A DNA stretch of 64,000 nt from Bordetella sp. 02P26C-1 (GCF_009763255.1 NZ_WSJB01000028.1:62001-126000); one strand, 5' to 3'; counted from the stretch's first letter, positions 9,288 to 19,188 are shown. The notes: generated by a model from the letters alone, not told the origin. Made by a program: numbers and translations.

Positions 9288-9560
9288 TTAGTTGTGGTTG
9301 TCGGTGTAAGGCAACAGAGCCAGGAAACGGGCACGCTTGATAGCGGTGTCCAGTTGACGCTGGTAGTGAGCCTTGGTGCCGGTCAAACGGGCCGGGATGA
9401 TCTTGCCGTTTTCTTGCACGAAGTCGCGCAGGGTGTCCAGATCCTTGTAATCGATCTCTTCGACGCCGGCGGCGGTGAAGCGGCAGAACTTACGACGCTT
9501 GAACAGCGGGTTCTGCTGCGTGAATTTACGTTTTTCTTTGCGTTTTCCGAAGAAAGCCAT
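9288..9560 (-). CDS. rpsR: 30S ribosomal protein S18
   Basis: S18 is a 90-residue basic protein that partners S6 on the 30S platform. The sequence has the S18 core [20 protein letters not shown] and the C-terminal [20 protein letters not shown] motif. It is third in the operon after priB, with a 75-base gap, and directly upstream of rplI. Confidence 0.98.
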   Translation of the reverse strand: MAFFGKRKEKRKFTQQNPLFKRRKFCRFTAAGVEEIDYKDLDTLRDFVQENGKIIPARLTGTKAHYQRQLDTAIKRARFLALLPYTDNHN

Positions 9561-9635
9561 GATGTGCCTCTTAGTCTATCTGGGCCGGGGTGTTCTACAC
9601 CGGTCCGTAATCTGGTGTCTGTTCCGACGTCTCTG

Positions 9636-9959
9636 CTATGCCACCAACGGGTCCTGCCCTGCACTGCCGGAAACTCGACGGGCCCGCTGCAAATGCAGCT
9701 TGACCTTTACCGAGTCCTTGCGCGCCGCAGCCAAAAAGCCTTGGACTTGCAATTCGGTCCCCAAGGGGGTCCCGGCCAACAGTTGCGCCAAATCGCCTAG
9801 GGCCACCGCCGTAATCGTCAGCTCGACGCGGCGCGGATGGCCGGCTTCGATGACTTCCGATTCGTGGGCCAGCAGCATTTCCAGCGCTGGCACGCCGGCG
9901 GGAGTGTGGCGCAAAGGCTCGCATTCGAGAACGCGGGCACTGAGTTCCAGGGTATTCAT
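9636..9959 (-). CDS. priB: Primosomal replication protein PriB (protein N)
   Basis: PriB is a dimeric OB-fold single-stranded DNA-binding protein used in replication restart with PriA and DnaT. The 107-residue product begins [12 protein letters not shown] and has the SSB-like [19 protein letters not shown] strand region. The position between rpsF and rpsR is the classic proteobacterial location. Length agrees with the family. Confidence 0.93.
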   Translation of the reverse strand: MNTLELSARVLECEPLRHTPAGVPALEMLLAHESEVIEAGHPRRVELTITAVALGDLAQLLAGTPLGTELQVQGFLAAARKDSVKVKLHLQRARRVSGSAGQDPLVA

Positions 9960-9995
9960 CCGCCAGGTCGTGGTGATAACAGCAGTGTTATCGGG

Positions 9996-10373
9996 TTATT
10001 GAGCTTGAGCAGGCGCCGCAGCTTCGGCGCTGGCCTTGCGGGCCTCTTCGCGCTCGACCGACTTCATCATGATCGAGGGAGCGGTCTGGGCTTTCTTGGT
10101 CTTGATGACCAGGTGGCGCAGAACGGCGTCGTTGTAGCGGAACGAGTGCTCGAGCTCATCCAGCGTGGCTTGGCCGCACTCGATGTTCATGCAAACGTAA
10201 TGAGCCTTGACGAGCTTCTGAATGGGGTAAGCCAGTTGGCGACGGCCCCAATCTTCCAGGCGGTGCACGGTGCCGCTCTGACCGGTCACGAGCGAGGTGT
10301 AACGCTCGACCATGGCGGGCACTTGCTCGCTTTGGTCCGGATGGACGATGAACACTACTTCGTAGTGACGCAT
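9996..10373 (-). CDS. rpsF: 30S ribosomal protein S6
   Basis: S6 forms a heterodimer with S18 on the small subunit. The ATG at 10373 gives [17 protein letters not shown], the standard S6 N-terminus; an upstream in-frame start would add 18 atypical residues. The 125-residue product has the central [19 protein letters not shown] motif and an Ala-rich tail. A GGAG ribosome-binding site lies just upstream. It is the first gene of the ribosomal operon. Confidence 0.97.
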   Translation of the reverse strand: MRHYEVVFIVHPDQSEQVPAMVERYTSLVTGQSGTVHRLEDWGRRQLAYPIQKLVKAHYVCMNIECGQATLDELEHSFRYNDAVLRHLVIKTKKAQTAPSIMMKSVEREEARKASAEAAAPAQAQ

Positions 10374-10395
10374 AGGTAAAACTCCTTGAGGATGT

Positions 10396-10441
10396 CTTGG
10401 TGGCCGCCCGCGCCAACATCCGCGCAAAGCACCCCACCAAG
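10396..10441 (-). promoter_or_regulatory. Candidate S6:S18 autoregulatory leader hairpin of rpsF
   Basis: In the rpsF 5' leader an 8-base stem, CTTGGTGG paired with CCACCAAG, encloses a GC-rich apical region, starting 22 bases from the start codon. An S6:S18-binding leader element is established in many bacteria upstream of rpsF. The match here is by position and general shape only; I could not test covariation. Confidence 0.35.
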
Positions 10442-10581
10442 GGACAGCCCGCTACCCGAAATATCCGGGCAATCGAGCAAGAAAGCCTTCGATTATCGCC
10501 GATTTACGCGCATCACGCAATAGGTAGCGCGCCGTTACGCCGCGAGCGTCAAGCTACGCCCGGCATCAACCGCGATAATCT

Positions 10582-10599
10582 GGCGGGCAAGTGCCCGCC
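10582..10599 (-). terminator. Hairpin after folE2
   Basis: A 7-base perfect stem GGCGGGC/GCCCGCC with a 4-base loop lies 7 bases past the folE2 stop. There is no U-tract, so termination is plausible rather than certain. The remaining bases between rpsF and folE2 show no gene. Confidence 0.4.
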
Positions 10600-10605
10600 G
10601 GAACA

Positions 10606-11400
10606 TCAGCCTTCTACGACAGCGTAGGCCGAATGGTTGTGAATCGATTCGAAATTCTCGGCTTCGACGCGGTAACGCGACACACCCGGGAACGCCGCCA
10701 CACGGGCAGCCACGTCGCGCACCAAGTCCTCGACGAATTTGGGATTGTCGTAGGCGCGCTCGGTCACGAATTTCTCGTCCGGGCGCTTCAACAGGCCCCA
10801 CAGTTCGCAGGAACCTTCGTCCTCGACCAGACGAATGATGCGGTCCATCTCGACATCGGCGTTGAGCACGGCCGACACGGTGACGTGCGAGCGTTGGTTA
10901 TGCGCGCCGTACTCGGAAATCGCCTTGGAACACGGGCACAGGCTCGTCACCGGCACTTGGACGACGAGCTCGAATTCCACCTGATCGCCCGCCGCGCGGG
11001 CCACCCATTGGACTTCGTAGTCCAGCAAGCTCTGCACGCCGGAAACCGGGGCAGATTTGTTGACGAAATACGGGAACGCAGCCGTGATGTCGCCACGCTC
11101 TGCGTGCAACAGCGGCAGCATGTCGCGCGCCATGGTGGCGAACAACGCCGGCGTCATGGGCACAGTGCGGTATTTTTCCAACAATGCCACGAAACGCGAC
11201 ATGTGCGTGCCCTTTTCCTCGGCCGGCAAGGCCACGGTGAGGGTCCAGTTTGCCACGGTGGGCTGCGGGCCAGCGGCCGTCGCAACCAGCATGGGATGAC
11301 GCACCCCACGAATGCCTACACGCTGAATCGGGATGTGCCGCGTATCCGCCGAACTCTGGACATCAGGCATCACCAGGGCGGAATCAATCGGAGAGTTCAT
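10606..11400 (-). CDS. folE2: GTP cyclohydrolase FolE2 (type IB)
   Basis: FolE2 converts GTP to 7,8-dihydroneopterin triphosphate, the first step of folate synthesis, as an alternative to zinc-dependent FolE. The 264-residue product has the family blocks [19 protein letters not shown] around residues 156-174 and [20 protein letters not shown]. Length is normal. It is transcribed alone; the upstream region contains a 12-base palindrome AATTGCGCAATT (11448-11459), which does not obviously fit a Zur box. Confidence 0.95.
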   Translation of the reverse strand: MNSPIDSALVMPDVQSSADTRHIPIQRVGIRGVRHPMLVATAAGPQPTVANWTLTVALPAEEKGTHMSRFVALLEKYRTVPMTPALFATMARDMLPLLHAERGDITAAFPYFVNKSAPVSGVQSLLDYEVQWVARAAGDQVEFELVVQVPVTSLCPCSKAISEYGAHNQRSHVTVSAVLNADVEMDRIIRLVEDEGSCELWGLLKRPDEKFVTERAYDNPKFVEDLVRDVAARVAAFPGVSRYRVEAENFESIHNHSAYAVVEG

Positions 11401-11530
11401 AAGTTCCTGTCAGGGCGAGGGAAGTCGGTTCCGCCCCGAAATATGTCAATTGCGCAATTATCGCCCAAAAGGCCGGGCAGACCCAGCATAACCCTCTTAT
11501 CAGTAGGTCAGCGAAGCCGCCCGATCGCCA

Positions 11531-13420
11531 TTATTCGACCTGGGCCTGTCCCAAGGAGTTCCCCGAATCGTCGCCAAACCGGGCGCGTATGGATTGCTCG
11601 ATGCCTGCCGCGTCCAGCCCCACACCCGCCAGCAAGACGGCCTGATCGCCATGATCGATGAATCGATCGGGCAAACCCAGTTGCAGAACAGGAATGGTGA
11701 CACCCGCTTCGTTGAGCAGCTCCGTCACAGCACTGCCGGCGCCGCCCATGATAGAGCCCTCTTCGATCGTCACGAGCGCATCGTGACGCGCAGCCAGATC
11801 CAGCACGAGTTCGCGGTCGATGGGTTTGACAAAACGCATGTCAGCGACAGTCGCATCCAGCGCTTCGGCCGCTGCCAAGGCCGCTTGTACCAGCGTGCCA
11901 AACCCTAGAATCGCAATGCGCTTGCCCTCGCGGCGCAAAACGCCTTTACCGAGCGGCACAGTCGGCAGATCGGTAGCGATCGTCGCGCCACAGCCCGAGC
12001 CGCGCGGATAACGCACTGACGCCGGACCCGGATATTCATAGCAGGTAGACAGCAACAACCGCGCTTCGTTTTCGTCGGATGGCGCGGCGACGACCATGTT
12101 GGGAATACAACGCAGATAGGCGATGTCGTAATTGCCGGCATGCGTTGCCCCGTCGGCGCCGACCAGACCCGCGCGATCGAGCGCGAAGGTTACATCCAGG
12201 TTTTGCAGCGCGACATCGTGGACCAGCTGGTCGTAGCCACGTTGCAGGAAAGTCGAATAGATGGCCACGACGGGTTTTTGCCCCTCGCAGGCCAGACCCG
12301 CGGCGAACGTCACCGCGTGTTGCTCGGCGATGCCCACATCGAAATAACGCTTGGGGAAGCGTTGTTCGAATTCCACCAGGCCACTGCCTTCGCGCATGGC
12401 GGGGGTAATGCCCACCAGGCGTTCGTCTTTCTCGGCCATGTCGCAAAGCCAGTCGCCAAAGACCTGGGTGAATGTCTTGCGGGTCGCGGCCTTGCCCTTC
12501 ACGATCCCGACCGACGGATCGAATTTGCCGGGGCCGTGATACAGCACCGGGTCGGCTTCGGCGAGCTTGTAGCCCTGGCCCTTGCGGGTGACCACATGCA
12601 CAAACTGCAGGCCGCCCAGCGCTTTCAGGTTTTGCAAAGTCGGAATCAACGCATCGAGGTCATGACCGTCGATGGGACCGACATAGTTAAAGCCCAACTC
12701 CTCGAACATCGTCGCGGGTGTAACCATCCCCTTGGCATGGCCCTCGAAGCGACGCGCCAATTCGAGCACGGGGGGCACGTGTTGCAAGACGGCCCGGCCG
12801 ACGTTCTTGGCGGCGGCATAAAAGCGCCCGGACATCAGCCGCGCGAGATAACGATTCAATGCGCCCACGGGAGGTGAGATCGACATATCGTTGTCGTTCA
12901 ACACCACGAGCAAGTTGACGTCAGGCGTCACGCCCGCGTTGTTCATGGCCTCGAACGCCATCCCGGCGGACATCGCGCCGTCACCGATCACGGCGATATG
13001 CTGGCGATCGATACCAGCGTTGCGCGAGGCGACCGCCATGCCCAAAGCGGCGGAAATCGAGGTCGACGAGTGCGCCGTACCGAACGCGTCGTATTCGGAT
13101 TCGCTACGCTTCGGAAAACCCGAGAGACCGCCGGCTTGACGCAAGCTCGCCATGGCGGCGCGCCGGCCCGTCAGGATCTTGTGCGGATACGATTGATGAC
13201 CCACGTCCCATACGATGCGGTCGTGCGGCGTATCGAATACACGGTGCAAGGCCAGCGTGAGCTCGATGGTACCCAGATTCGACGACAAATGGCCGCCCGT
13301 CTTGGATACTGATTCCAGCACGAAGCCGCGCAGCTCCTGCGCCAGGACTTTCAAGTCACGGCGGTCAAGCTGGCGCAAATCGGCCGGGCTGTGGATACGG
13401 TCCAGAATGTCTGTCGTCAT
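11531..13420 (-). CDS. dxs: 1-deoxy-D-xylulose-5-phosphate synthase
   Basis: DXS condenses pyruvate and glyceraldehyde-3-phosphate to start the MEP isoprenoid pathway, using thiamine diphosphate. The 629-residue protein has the N-terminal [13 protein letters not shown] (His75), the ThDP-binding GDGAMS (146-151) with the following Asn161, the pyrimidine domain [15 protein letters not shown], and the C-terminal transketolase domain. It is the third gene of xseB-ispA-dxs, with 8 bases between ispA and dxs, so isoprenoid precursor and farnesyl diphosphate synthesis are coexpressed. Confidence 0.97.
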   Translation of the reverse strand: MTTDILDRIHSPADLRQLDRRDLKVLAQELRGFVLESVSKTGGHLSSNLGTIELTLALHRVFDTPHDRIVWDVGHQSYPHKILTGRRAAMASLRQAGGLSGFPKRSESEYDAFGTAHSSTSISAALGMAVASRNAGIDRQHIAVIGDGAMSAGMAFEAMNNAGVTPDVNLLVVLNDNDMSISPPVGALNRYLARLMSGRFYAAAKNVGRAVLQHVPPVLELARRFEGHAKGMVTPATMFEELGFNYVGPIDGHDLDALIPTLQNLKALGGLQFVHVVTRKGQGYKLAEADPVLYHGPGKFDPSVGIVKGKAATRKTFTQVFGDWLCDMAEKDERLVGITPAMREGSGLVEFEQRFPKRYFDVGIAEQHAVTFAAGLACEGQKPVVAIYSTFLQRGYDQLVHDVALQNLDVTFALDRAGLVGADGATHAGNYDIAYLRCIPNMVVAAPSDENEARLLLSTCYEYPGPASVRYPRGSGCGATIATDLPTVPLGKGVLRREGKRIAILGFGTLVQAALAAAEALDATVADMRFVKPIDRELVLDLAARHDALVTIEEGSIMGGAGSAVTELLNEAGVTIPVLQLGLPDRFIDHGDQAVLLAGVGLDAAGIEQSIRARFGDDSGNSLGQAQVE

Positions 13421-13428
13421 GCTCGGTA

Positions 13429-14340
13429 TTAGCGATCTCTGAGTACGATGTAATCGGCCAGTCGGGCCAACATCGAGGCGCTGTCTCCCAGCGGGAGCAA
13501 TGCCGCGTGCGCGGCGGTGCGCAATTCTTCGGCCAGGGCACGGGCGTCATCCAGCCCCAATAAAGACACGTACGTGGGCTTGTTGCCCGCGGCGTCCTTG
13601 CCCGCGGTCTTACCGAGATCGGCAGTGTCGGCGGTCACATCGAGAATATCATCAACAACTTGGAACGCCAGGCCAATCGCCGCGGCGTAGTCGTCCAGCG
13701 CAGCGCGCGTGGCCGAGCTGGCGCCCGAGACGATACCGCCCAGCGCCACGCTGCAGGCCAGCATCGCGCCGGTTTTCATGGTGTGCATGGTTTGCAGCTC
13801 GTCGCGCGAGAGCGTGTGTCCAACGCTATGCAGGTCGATCGCCTGCCCGCCCGCCATGCCCAAACTGCCGGCAGCTTGCGCCAGGGCGCGCGAGGCCTGG
13901 ACGACCAAAGCGGGCGCGATCGGCATTTCGGCCAGCAGTTCGAAGGCGAGCGGCTGTAAGGCGTCGCCGGCCAGCATGGCGGTAGCTTCGTCAAACTGCA
14001 CATGGGCCGTGGGCCGGCCGCGCCGCAGCACATCATCGTCCATGCAAGGTAAGTCGTCATGGACGAGCGAATACGCATGAATCAGCTCAACGGCCGCGGC
14101 CGCGCGGTCCAGCGAGGCGGTGACCGCGACCGTATTGCCGCTGATCTGACACGCCTGCCCCGCCGCATATACCAGTGCCGCGCGCACGCGCTTGCCGCCG
14201 CCTAGCACCGCGTAGCGCATCGCTTCGTGCAAACGGGCCGGCGGCGTGTCTACGCTGGGCAGGTACTCGTCAAGTACCGATTCGACGTGCTGCGCCCTAC
14301 CCTGCAGCCAGTCGGTAAACGCGAGATGTTGTTGGGTCAT
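13429..14340 (-). CDS. ispA: Farnesyl diphosphate synthase (polyprenyl synthetase family)
   Basis: The enzyme joins isopentenyl and dimethylallyl diphosphate to geranyl and farnesyl diphosphate. The 303-residue product has the first Asp-rich motif [19 protein letters not shown] (Asp95, Asp96), with the two-residue insertion typical of bacterial type II enzymes, and the second motif [11 protein letters not shown] followed by LGKTAGKDA. It lies 6 bases after xseB and 8 bases before dxs in a single operon. Confidence 0.95.
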   Translation of the reverse strand: MTQQHLAFTDWLQGRAQHVESVLDEYLPSVDTPPARLHEAMRYAVLGGGKRVRAALVYAAGQACQISGNTVAVTASLDRAAAAVELIHAYSLVHDDLPCMDDDVLRRGRPTAHVQFDEATAMLAGDALQPLAFELLAEMPIAPALVVQASRALAQAAGSLGMAGGQAIDLHSVGHTLSRDELQTMHTMKTGAMLACSVALGGIVSGASSATRAALDDYAAAIGLAFQVVDDILDVTADTADLGKTAGKDAAGNKPTYVSLLGLDDARALAEELRTAAHAALLPLGDSASMLARLADYIVLRDR

Positions 14341-14346
14341 TGCGGT

Positions 14347-14613
14347 TTATTCTTCATCCAGCGCGTGGGGGTCTAAAGGACGCAGCAGACCGCCTTCGAG
14401 GACTTTCACCTGTTGCTCTGCTTGCGTCAGACGCTCCTGACAAATGCGCGTGAGTTCCACGCCCCGGCGATAAGCCGCCAGCGACTGCTCAAGCGGCAAG
14501 GAACCGCCTTCCATGGCAGCCACCAGCGTTTCAAGCTCAGCCAGCGCCGTCTCGAAATCTTGCGGCAAAGGGCGATCGTCTTGAGGGGAATCGGTGTGCG
14601 GGGAAATGGCCAA
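14347..14613 (-). CDS. xseB: Exodeoxyribonuclease VII small subunit
   Basis: XseB binds XseA to form the single-strand exonuclease VII. I chose the TTG at 14613 because a GGAG ribosome-binding site lies 6 bases upstream and it gives 88 residues, near the normal family length. A GTG at 14688 would give 113 residues with an atypical basic N-terminus. The conserved core is FETALAELETLVAAMEGGSL, LPLEQSLAAYRRGVELTRIC and LTQAEQQVKVLE. It starts the xseB-ispA-dxs operon. The start codon is uncertain; the identity is not. Confidence 0.88.
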   Translation of the reverse strand: MAISPHTDSPQDDRPLPQDFETALAELETLVAAMEGGSLPLEQSLAAYRRGVELTRICQERLTQAEQQVKVLEGGLLRPLDPHALDEE

Positions 14614-14887
14614 GCGGAACTCCGAACGCGGAAAAAAGTCGTCTAAGGGTGAATTGTACGAGATCACGAAGCTCGACCGCCTGGGCACGCGGGTTTCGAA
14701 ATCATGGTGGGCGCGGCGGGGCCTATATCACCAGGGCATCCAGATTCCTGTCGAGCCGTCCCATAACGCGCCGCCGTATCGCAACTAGCGTGCCCAGGCC
14801 TCGCCAGATGAGGATTTTGTTTGCGTTTGCATTCGCCGGTTAACGCCTGGAAACATCGTCGGGCACGAGCACTGCTATGGTAATCGC

Positions 14888-15946
14888 ATGCATAGAACCG
14901 GAAATGACGCCCTCTTGCCAGCGGCACCGACCTCAACCACATTGTCGGTGAACGATAAGCTGGCGCGCCTGGACGCCGCGCGGTGGATCGCCGCCTTGGC
15001 GGTTGTGCTGTTGCATTGCGCCGCGCAAGCGGTCTCGGACCCCGACGCCTATGCCAGTGGCGATTGGGTGGCCGCCAACCTCTATGACTCGGCGGCGCGT
15101 TGGTGCGTGCCGGTGTTTGTCATGGTGAGCGGCGCGCTGATGCTGGACAACCGCAAGCCGCTGGATCCGCAGACCTTTTATCTACGCCGCGCTGCGCGTA
15201 TCTGCGCGCCGCTGGTCTTTTGGACGCTGTTTTATCTGGCGTGGCGCTCCCTGCTGGGATGGCTCGATGACGGCCAAATCGACATTTCGTTCTGGCCGAC
15301 CAAGATCGCTCAAGGCGAGCCGTACTATCACCTGTGGTATCTGTACATGATCATGGGGCTGTATCTAATCACCCCGCTCGTACGCACGCTCTATCATCGT
15401 GGGACGAAGAACGCCCGGGCGTGGTATCTCGCGGGGCTCTTCGGAATCGCCGTCCTGGACGCCCTGTATCGGCAGATGATGGACACAGGACATGGTTTTT
15501 TCTTGACCTGGTTCGTGCCTTACCTGGGTTATTTCATCGCGGGGCGCATGATGTTCGACGGCGAGCTGCGCGTTCCGAGCCCCGGATGGGTGCTGGCGGG
15601 CGCCGTCACCGCCACGGCAGCCGGTGTGTACTGGTTGTCGGATCATGTCGGGCTTAATTTCTATTTCTATGACTATTTCAGCCTGACCGTGTTGGCGATG
15701 TCGCTGGCGGCCTTCCAATGCATCATGACGATGACGAGGCTGCCCGCGCTCTCGATGCTGGCGCCGCTGACGTTCGGGATCTATCTGATTCATCCCGTGT
15801 TTTTGGATATCGCTCAGCGTACGAGCGCCCAGACAAGCATGCATGCCGCCTGGAGCTTGCCGGTGCAGGCGTTCAGCGTGTTCACTTTATCTGCCGCGGC
15901 ATGCTGGCTGCTGCGACAACACCCAACTACGCGTAAGCTGGTGTAG
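14888..15946 (+). CDS. Membrane acyltransferase, acyltransferase-3 family
   Basis: A 352-residue multispanning protein with about ten helices. The N-terminal motif RLDAARWIAALAVVLLHCAA (27-46) is the acyltransferase-3 hallmark, in which an Arg and the downstream His act in O-acyl transfer, and VPVFVMVSGALML (77-89) follows. The C-terminus has FGIYLIHPVFLDI. Such enzymes (OafA, WecH and others) acetylate surface glycans or other carbohydrates; the substrate here cannot be told. It is monocistronic, divergent from xseB, and the next gene downstream on the same strand is an unrelated oxygenase. Confidence 0.85.
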   Translation: MHRTGNDALLPAAPTSTTLSVNDKLARLDAARWIAALAVVLLHCAAQAVSDPDAYASGDWVAANLYDSAARWCVPVFVMVSGALMLDNRKPLDPQTFYLRRAARICAPLVFWTLFYLAWRSLLGWLDDGQIDISFWPTKIAQGEPYYHLWYLYMIMGLYLITPLVRTLYHRGTKNARAWYLAGLFGIAVLDALYRQMMDTGHGFFLTWFVPYLGYFIAGRMMFDGELRVPSPGWVLAGAVTATAAGVYWLSDHVGLNFYFYDYFSLTVLAMSLAAFQCIMTMTRLPALSMLAPLTFGIYLIHPVFLDIAQRTSAQTSMHAAWSLPVQAFSVFTLSAAACWLLRQHPTTRKLV

Positions 15947-16134
15947 ATGGCCCCACATATTGGCATAGGCTGGTATCCCCGCTCTTTATCGTTTAAACGA
16001 GATTCCTGCCGATGTTTTCCCCTGCAGAGGCCGAATAGGGTAAACTCCAGGGTTTGATCGGCCGGACCGATTTTTCTTCGCGCCAGCACGGTAACCCTAC
16101 CCGTCCTGGCTTTTTTATCCGAGCGGAGGGAATC

Positions 16135-17286
16135 ATGACCGACATTGGTCGGATGGCGCATGTAATGCCGGCTCGCACCCAGCTGCCCGTCAGCGCGTAT
16201 TTTGACGAAGCCCGCTTCCAGCGCGAGCAAGAACTCATTTTCAGTCAATCCTCGTTATACGTCGGCCACCAGAAATTGGTGCCCGAGGTCGGCGATTGGC
16301 GCACGTTGCCCCAAGAGAACGGAGGGCGCGTTCTGGTTCGCAACCAGAATGGCGTCGAACTCATCTCAAATGTTTGCCGTCACCGCCAGGCTTTGATGCT
16401 GGGCGGCGAGGCAGGTAATGTCACGGGCCACTGCAATACGCACGGCAATCTGAAGAGCACGGGAGGCAATATTGTCTGCCCCCTGCACCGTTGGACGTAC
16501 AACAACCAAGGCGAGTTGTTGGGCGCGCCTCAGTTCGAGCAAACGCCCTGCATGAATTTGCAGAAATACCGTTTGCGCGATTGCCACGGTCTGCTGTTTG
16601 AAGGCCCGCGCGACGCTGCAGCGGATATGGCGCCTTTGTTTGCGCGTCCCGAGTTCGATTTCGGTGACTATGTGCTGGATCACGTTGAAATCCACCAGTG
16701 CAATTACAACTGGAAGACCTTTATCGAGGTCTATCTCGAGGATTATCACGTCGGGCCCTTCCATCCTGGACTGGGTCGGTTTGTCACCTGCGACGATCTA
16801 AGCTGGGAATTCGGCGACTGGTACAGCCTGCAACGCGTAGGCGTACACAAGGCGCTGGCTCAACCGGGCTCGGATGTGTACAAGCAATGGCACGATCGCC
16901 TGCTGGATTTCCGGGGCGGCGATGCACCGGATTTTGGCGCGGTGTGGGTGACGTATTTCCCGACGCACATGATCGAGCTTTATCCGCACGTGCTGGTCTT
17001 GTCTACGCTCTATCCCAAGAGCCCACAAGAAACCGTGAACGTGGTCGAGTTCTACTATCCCGAGGAAATCGCCGCGTTCGAGCGTGAGTTCGTTGAAGCG
17101 CAACGCGCCGCGTACATGGAAACCGCAGTCGAAGACGACGAGATCGCGGAACGCATGGATGCCGGTCGCAAGGCCCTGATGCTGCGCGGCGTGAATGAAG
17201 CCGGGCCGTATCAGTCGCCCATGGAAGATGGCATGCAGCATTTCCATGAGTGGTATCGGCGGGTCATGCAGGAAACGCAGCCTTGA
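16135..17286 (+). CDS. Rieske non-haem iron oxygenase, alpha subunit
   Basis: The product has 383 residues from the ATG at 16135, which follows a strong GGAGGG ribosome-binding site; 27 more codons are open upstream. The Rieske [2Fe-2S] domain has Cys81-x-His83 and Cys115-x2-His118. The interval between the two pairs is 31 residues, longer than the usual 15-18, owing to a Gly/Asn/Thr-rich insertion at about 92-110. The catalytic iron ligands are in NWKTFIEVYLEDYHVGPFH (His205, His210, preceded by Asp203). It could hydroxylate or demethylate an aromatic or quaternary amine; no reductase or ferredoxin gene adjoins it. A clear terminator follows. Confidence 0.85.
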   Translation: MTDIGRMAHVMPARTQLPVSAYFDEARFQREQELIFSQSSLYVGHQKLVPEVGDWRTLPQENGGRVLVRNQNGVELISNVCRHRQALMLGGEAGNVTGHCNTHGNLKSTGGNIVCPLHRWTYNNQGELLGAPQFEQTPCMNLQKYRLRDCHGLLFEGPRDAAADMAPLFARPEFDFGDYVLDHVEIHQCNYNWKTFIEVYLEDYHVGPFHPGLGRFVTCDDLSWEFGDWYSLQRVGVHKALAQPGSDVYKQWHDRLLDFRGGDAPDFGAVWVTYFPTHMIELYPHVLVLSTLYPKSPQETVNVVEFYYPEEIAAFEREFVEAQRAAYMETAVEDDEIAERMDAGRKALMLRGVNEAGPYQSPMEDGMQHFHEWYRRVMQETQP

Positions 17287-17318
17287 TACGTGTGTACCAG
17301 TGAGGGTTTGTGCAAAAG

Positions 17319-17345
17319 GGCGTCTCGGAAGAGACGCCTTTTTTT
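17319..17345 (+). terminator. Rho-independent terminator after Rieske oxygenase gene
   Basis: An 8-base perfect stem GGCGTCTC/GAGACGCC with a GGAA tetraloop is followed by seven T. It lies 32 bases beyond the stop codon. Confidence 0.92.
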
Positions 17346-17350
17346 ATACG

Positions 17351-18211
17351 TCACACCTGGACCTCGTCGCCCACTTGGAGATAACTGCCCGGCCGCGCAT
17401 CCACAATCGCGTTTTGTCCGAACACAACACCGATATCTGTCATCCGGTAGGAGGCGAGCGTGCGCCCAGGCTCCAAAAACCGCTCTCCCGATCGCTGATC
17501 CACATTCGGCATAGGACACCGCGTGCACGGTTTCACCAGCGCAAGTCGCACGTCGCCAATCACGATCAACTCGGTGACGTCTTCATCGAATGCTTCCCAG
17601 TCACCCGCTATGACGATGTTGGGCCGGAAACGGTCCATCGGCACAGGAGATTCGCCTCGCGATTGCAGGCGGGCATTGAGGTCATCCAGCGACGCTTGGT
17701 TCGTGACGAGCAGCGGAAATCCATCCGCGAACCCAAAGCAGTGATCGCCCTCGAATCCCTGCGCCGCATCCGGGTTCGCCGCCCGCCAGCGGTCTACCCA
17801 CTCCGAGCTGGCGGCACGTTCCGCTTGGGTATCGATTTTGTAGAGCTTGCACGGCACGCCCAGCAACTCGCTTAACCATGCCGCGGCTTCGGCGCTTTCT
17901 TCGCGAGCCGGGACCTTGTCTTTCCACACCGCGATGGATTGTGTGGCTCCGTGTAGTTCGGAGCCATCCAGGGCAATGTTCATCACCGGCATGCCAGGGG
18001 CGTGCAGTTCAAGATGCGTCTCGCTGATCGACGGTCGCACGCGTGCCATGGCGGGCCACTGTCGTTGCGTCATGAATTGCCCGTGCTCGGTCACGACCAT
18101 CCAGCGGCGGTCGTGCCGCAGTCCTGCGCGGTCAATGGGCGATCGTTGCAGGTCGATCGCCGCGCAGGATTTAACGGGATAAATATGCAAACTGACGATG
18201 CGTGCAGTCAT
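17351..18211 (-). CDS. MOSC-domain protein (mARC/YcbX-like molybdenum-cofactor enzyme)
   Basis: The 286-residue product has the N-terminal MOSC beta-barrel domain (IYPVKSCAAIDLQ, residues 11-23) and the C-terminal MOSC domain. It carries the presumed molybdenum-ligand cysteine in KPCTRCPMPNVDQRSG, as in the mitochondrial amidoxime reducing component. It lacks the C-terminal [2Fe-2S] ferredoxin domain fused in E. coli YcbX, so electrons must come from another protein. The likely role is reduction of N-hydroxylated or S-oxidised compounds, by family analogy only. Confidence 0.85.
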   Translation of the reverse strand: MTARIVSLHIYPVKSCAAIDLQRSPIDRAGLRHDRRWMVVTEHGQFMTQRQWPAMARVRPSISETHLELHAPGMPVMNIALDGSELHGATQSIAVWKDKVPAREESAEAAAWLSELLGVPCKLYKIDTQAERAASSEWVDRWRAANPDAAQGFEGDHCFGFADGFPLLVTNQASLDDLNARLQSRGESPVPMDRFRPNIVIAGDWEAFDEDVTELIVIGDVRLALVKPCTRCPMPNVDQRSGERFLEPGRTLASYRMTDIGVVFGQNAIVDARPGSYLQVGDEVQV

Positions 18212-18220
18212 GATGCTGAG

Positions 18221-18249
18221 TCGGGCTCATCGTTAAAAGACGAGCCCGA
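18221..18249. terminator. Hairpin between GntR operon and MOSC gene
   Basis: An 8-base perfect stem TCGGGCTC/GAGCCCGA with a 13-base loop lies between the stop of the GntR gene and the start of the MOSC gene. It may end the sugar-acid operon, but no U-tract is present. Confidence 0.35.
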
Positions 18250-18263
18250 GCTTAACATTGAGA

Positions 18264-19184
18264 CTATTGCTTGGCACGCAGCTGTTGCAGGGCTTGCAGC
18301 GCCTGTTGCAGGGTTCTCTCGATGTCGGCCAACGACGGGGGTGATGGCGAATCCGCAGCATTGCTCTGCGGCATGCTCGACGCGGTCAGGGCCACGGCGT
18401 CATTGACGGCCGGCAAGGAAGCTTGCACGCGTTCCCCCGCTGGCGTCACGTCTACGTCGAAGACGAGCTTTTCGCCCCGATGCCAGGTGGTGAACCATTC
18501 GAGCGGGCGCCCGTATTGATCGAAGCCCTGCCCTTCCAACATCAGCAGCGGGCTACGTGTAGAGACTTCCAGCGCCCGCGACAATGCCGCGTCCGCACCC
18601 ACCGCGCGGATGCGATTGCGACCGCGTCCCGGGTGCAGCCCATAGTGCTGGACCAAGGTGCGATGCAGCGACGCGTCTTCCAACTGGTTAGCCGTCAATT
18701 CGGGCAAACGTTCGCGCGGCAACCACGTGCGCACAAACGCCAGCGGCTCGGCATCCACGCGGCGTAGGCGTTCCAATAGCCACGTGTCATCGGAATTAAA
18801 AAACGCCGCGACTTCGGCCGGTGGCGGCGTCGCCACCAAGCGCAGCACTTGGGTGCGCAGGGTCGTGCCGGTACTGGCGAACTGCTCGTATAGACCGGTA
18901 GAGCGTTGCACCATGCGCCGATGTTCGACGGGTGGCGCGATGGTCGCGGGTCGCCCCGGTTCACGACGAATCAGCCCTTCCGCGACCAGCGCGGCCAGCG
19001 CTTGCCGCACCACGCTGCGGGCCACGCCGAATTGCCGACACAGCGTCGATTCGCTCGGCAAAGCCGTGCCGGTGGCGAGCTGACGCAGCCCGATATCGCG
19101 CCGCAGCGCCTCAGCAAGCTGAGCGTGCAGCGGAAGCTCGCTAGTGCGATCTAGTAGCGCGTCGGGCTTAGGCCTGGCTGCCAT
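18264..19184 (-). CDS. GntR/HutC-family regulator of the sugar-acid operon
   Basis: A 306-residue repressor-type protein. Residues 15-85 form the GntR winged helix (PLHAQLAEALRRDIGLRQL and LPSESTLCRQFGVARSVVRQ); about 95-245 is the UTRA effector domain. The last 30 residues form an unusual Gln/Leu-rich helix (TLQQALQALQQLRAKQ) beyond the normal UTRA end. The start at 19184 is 4 bases after the pdxA2 stop; an open extension upstream overlaps pdxA2 and is rejected. As the last gene of the permease-kinase-dehydrogenase operon it probably senses a sugar acid and represses the operon at the palindrome at 22660. Confidence 0.9.
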   Translation of the reverse strand: MAARPKPDALLDRTSELPLHAQLAEALRRDIGLRQLATGTALPSESTLCRQFGVARSVVRQALAALVAEGLIRREPGRPATIAPPVEHRRMVQRSTGLYEQFASTGTTLRTQVLRLVATPPPAEVAAFFNSDDTWLLERLRRVDAEPLAFVRTWLPRERLPELTANQLEDASLHRTLVQHYGLHPGRGRNRIRAVGADAALSRALEVSTRSPLLMLEGQGFDQYGRPLEWFTTWHRGEKLVFDVDVTPAGERVQASLPAVNDAVALTASSMPQSNAADSPSPPSLADIERTLQQALQALQQLRAKQ

Positions 19185-19188
19185 GCAC

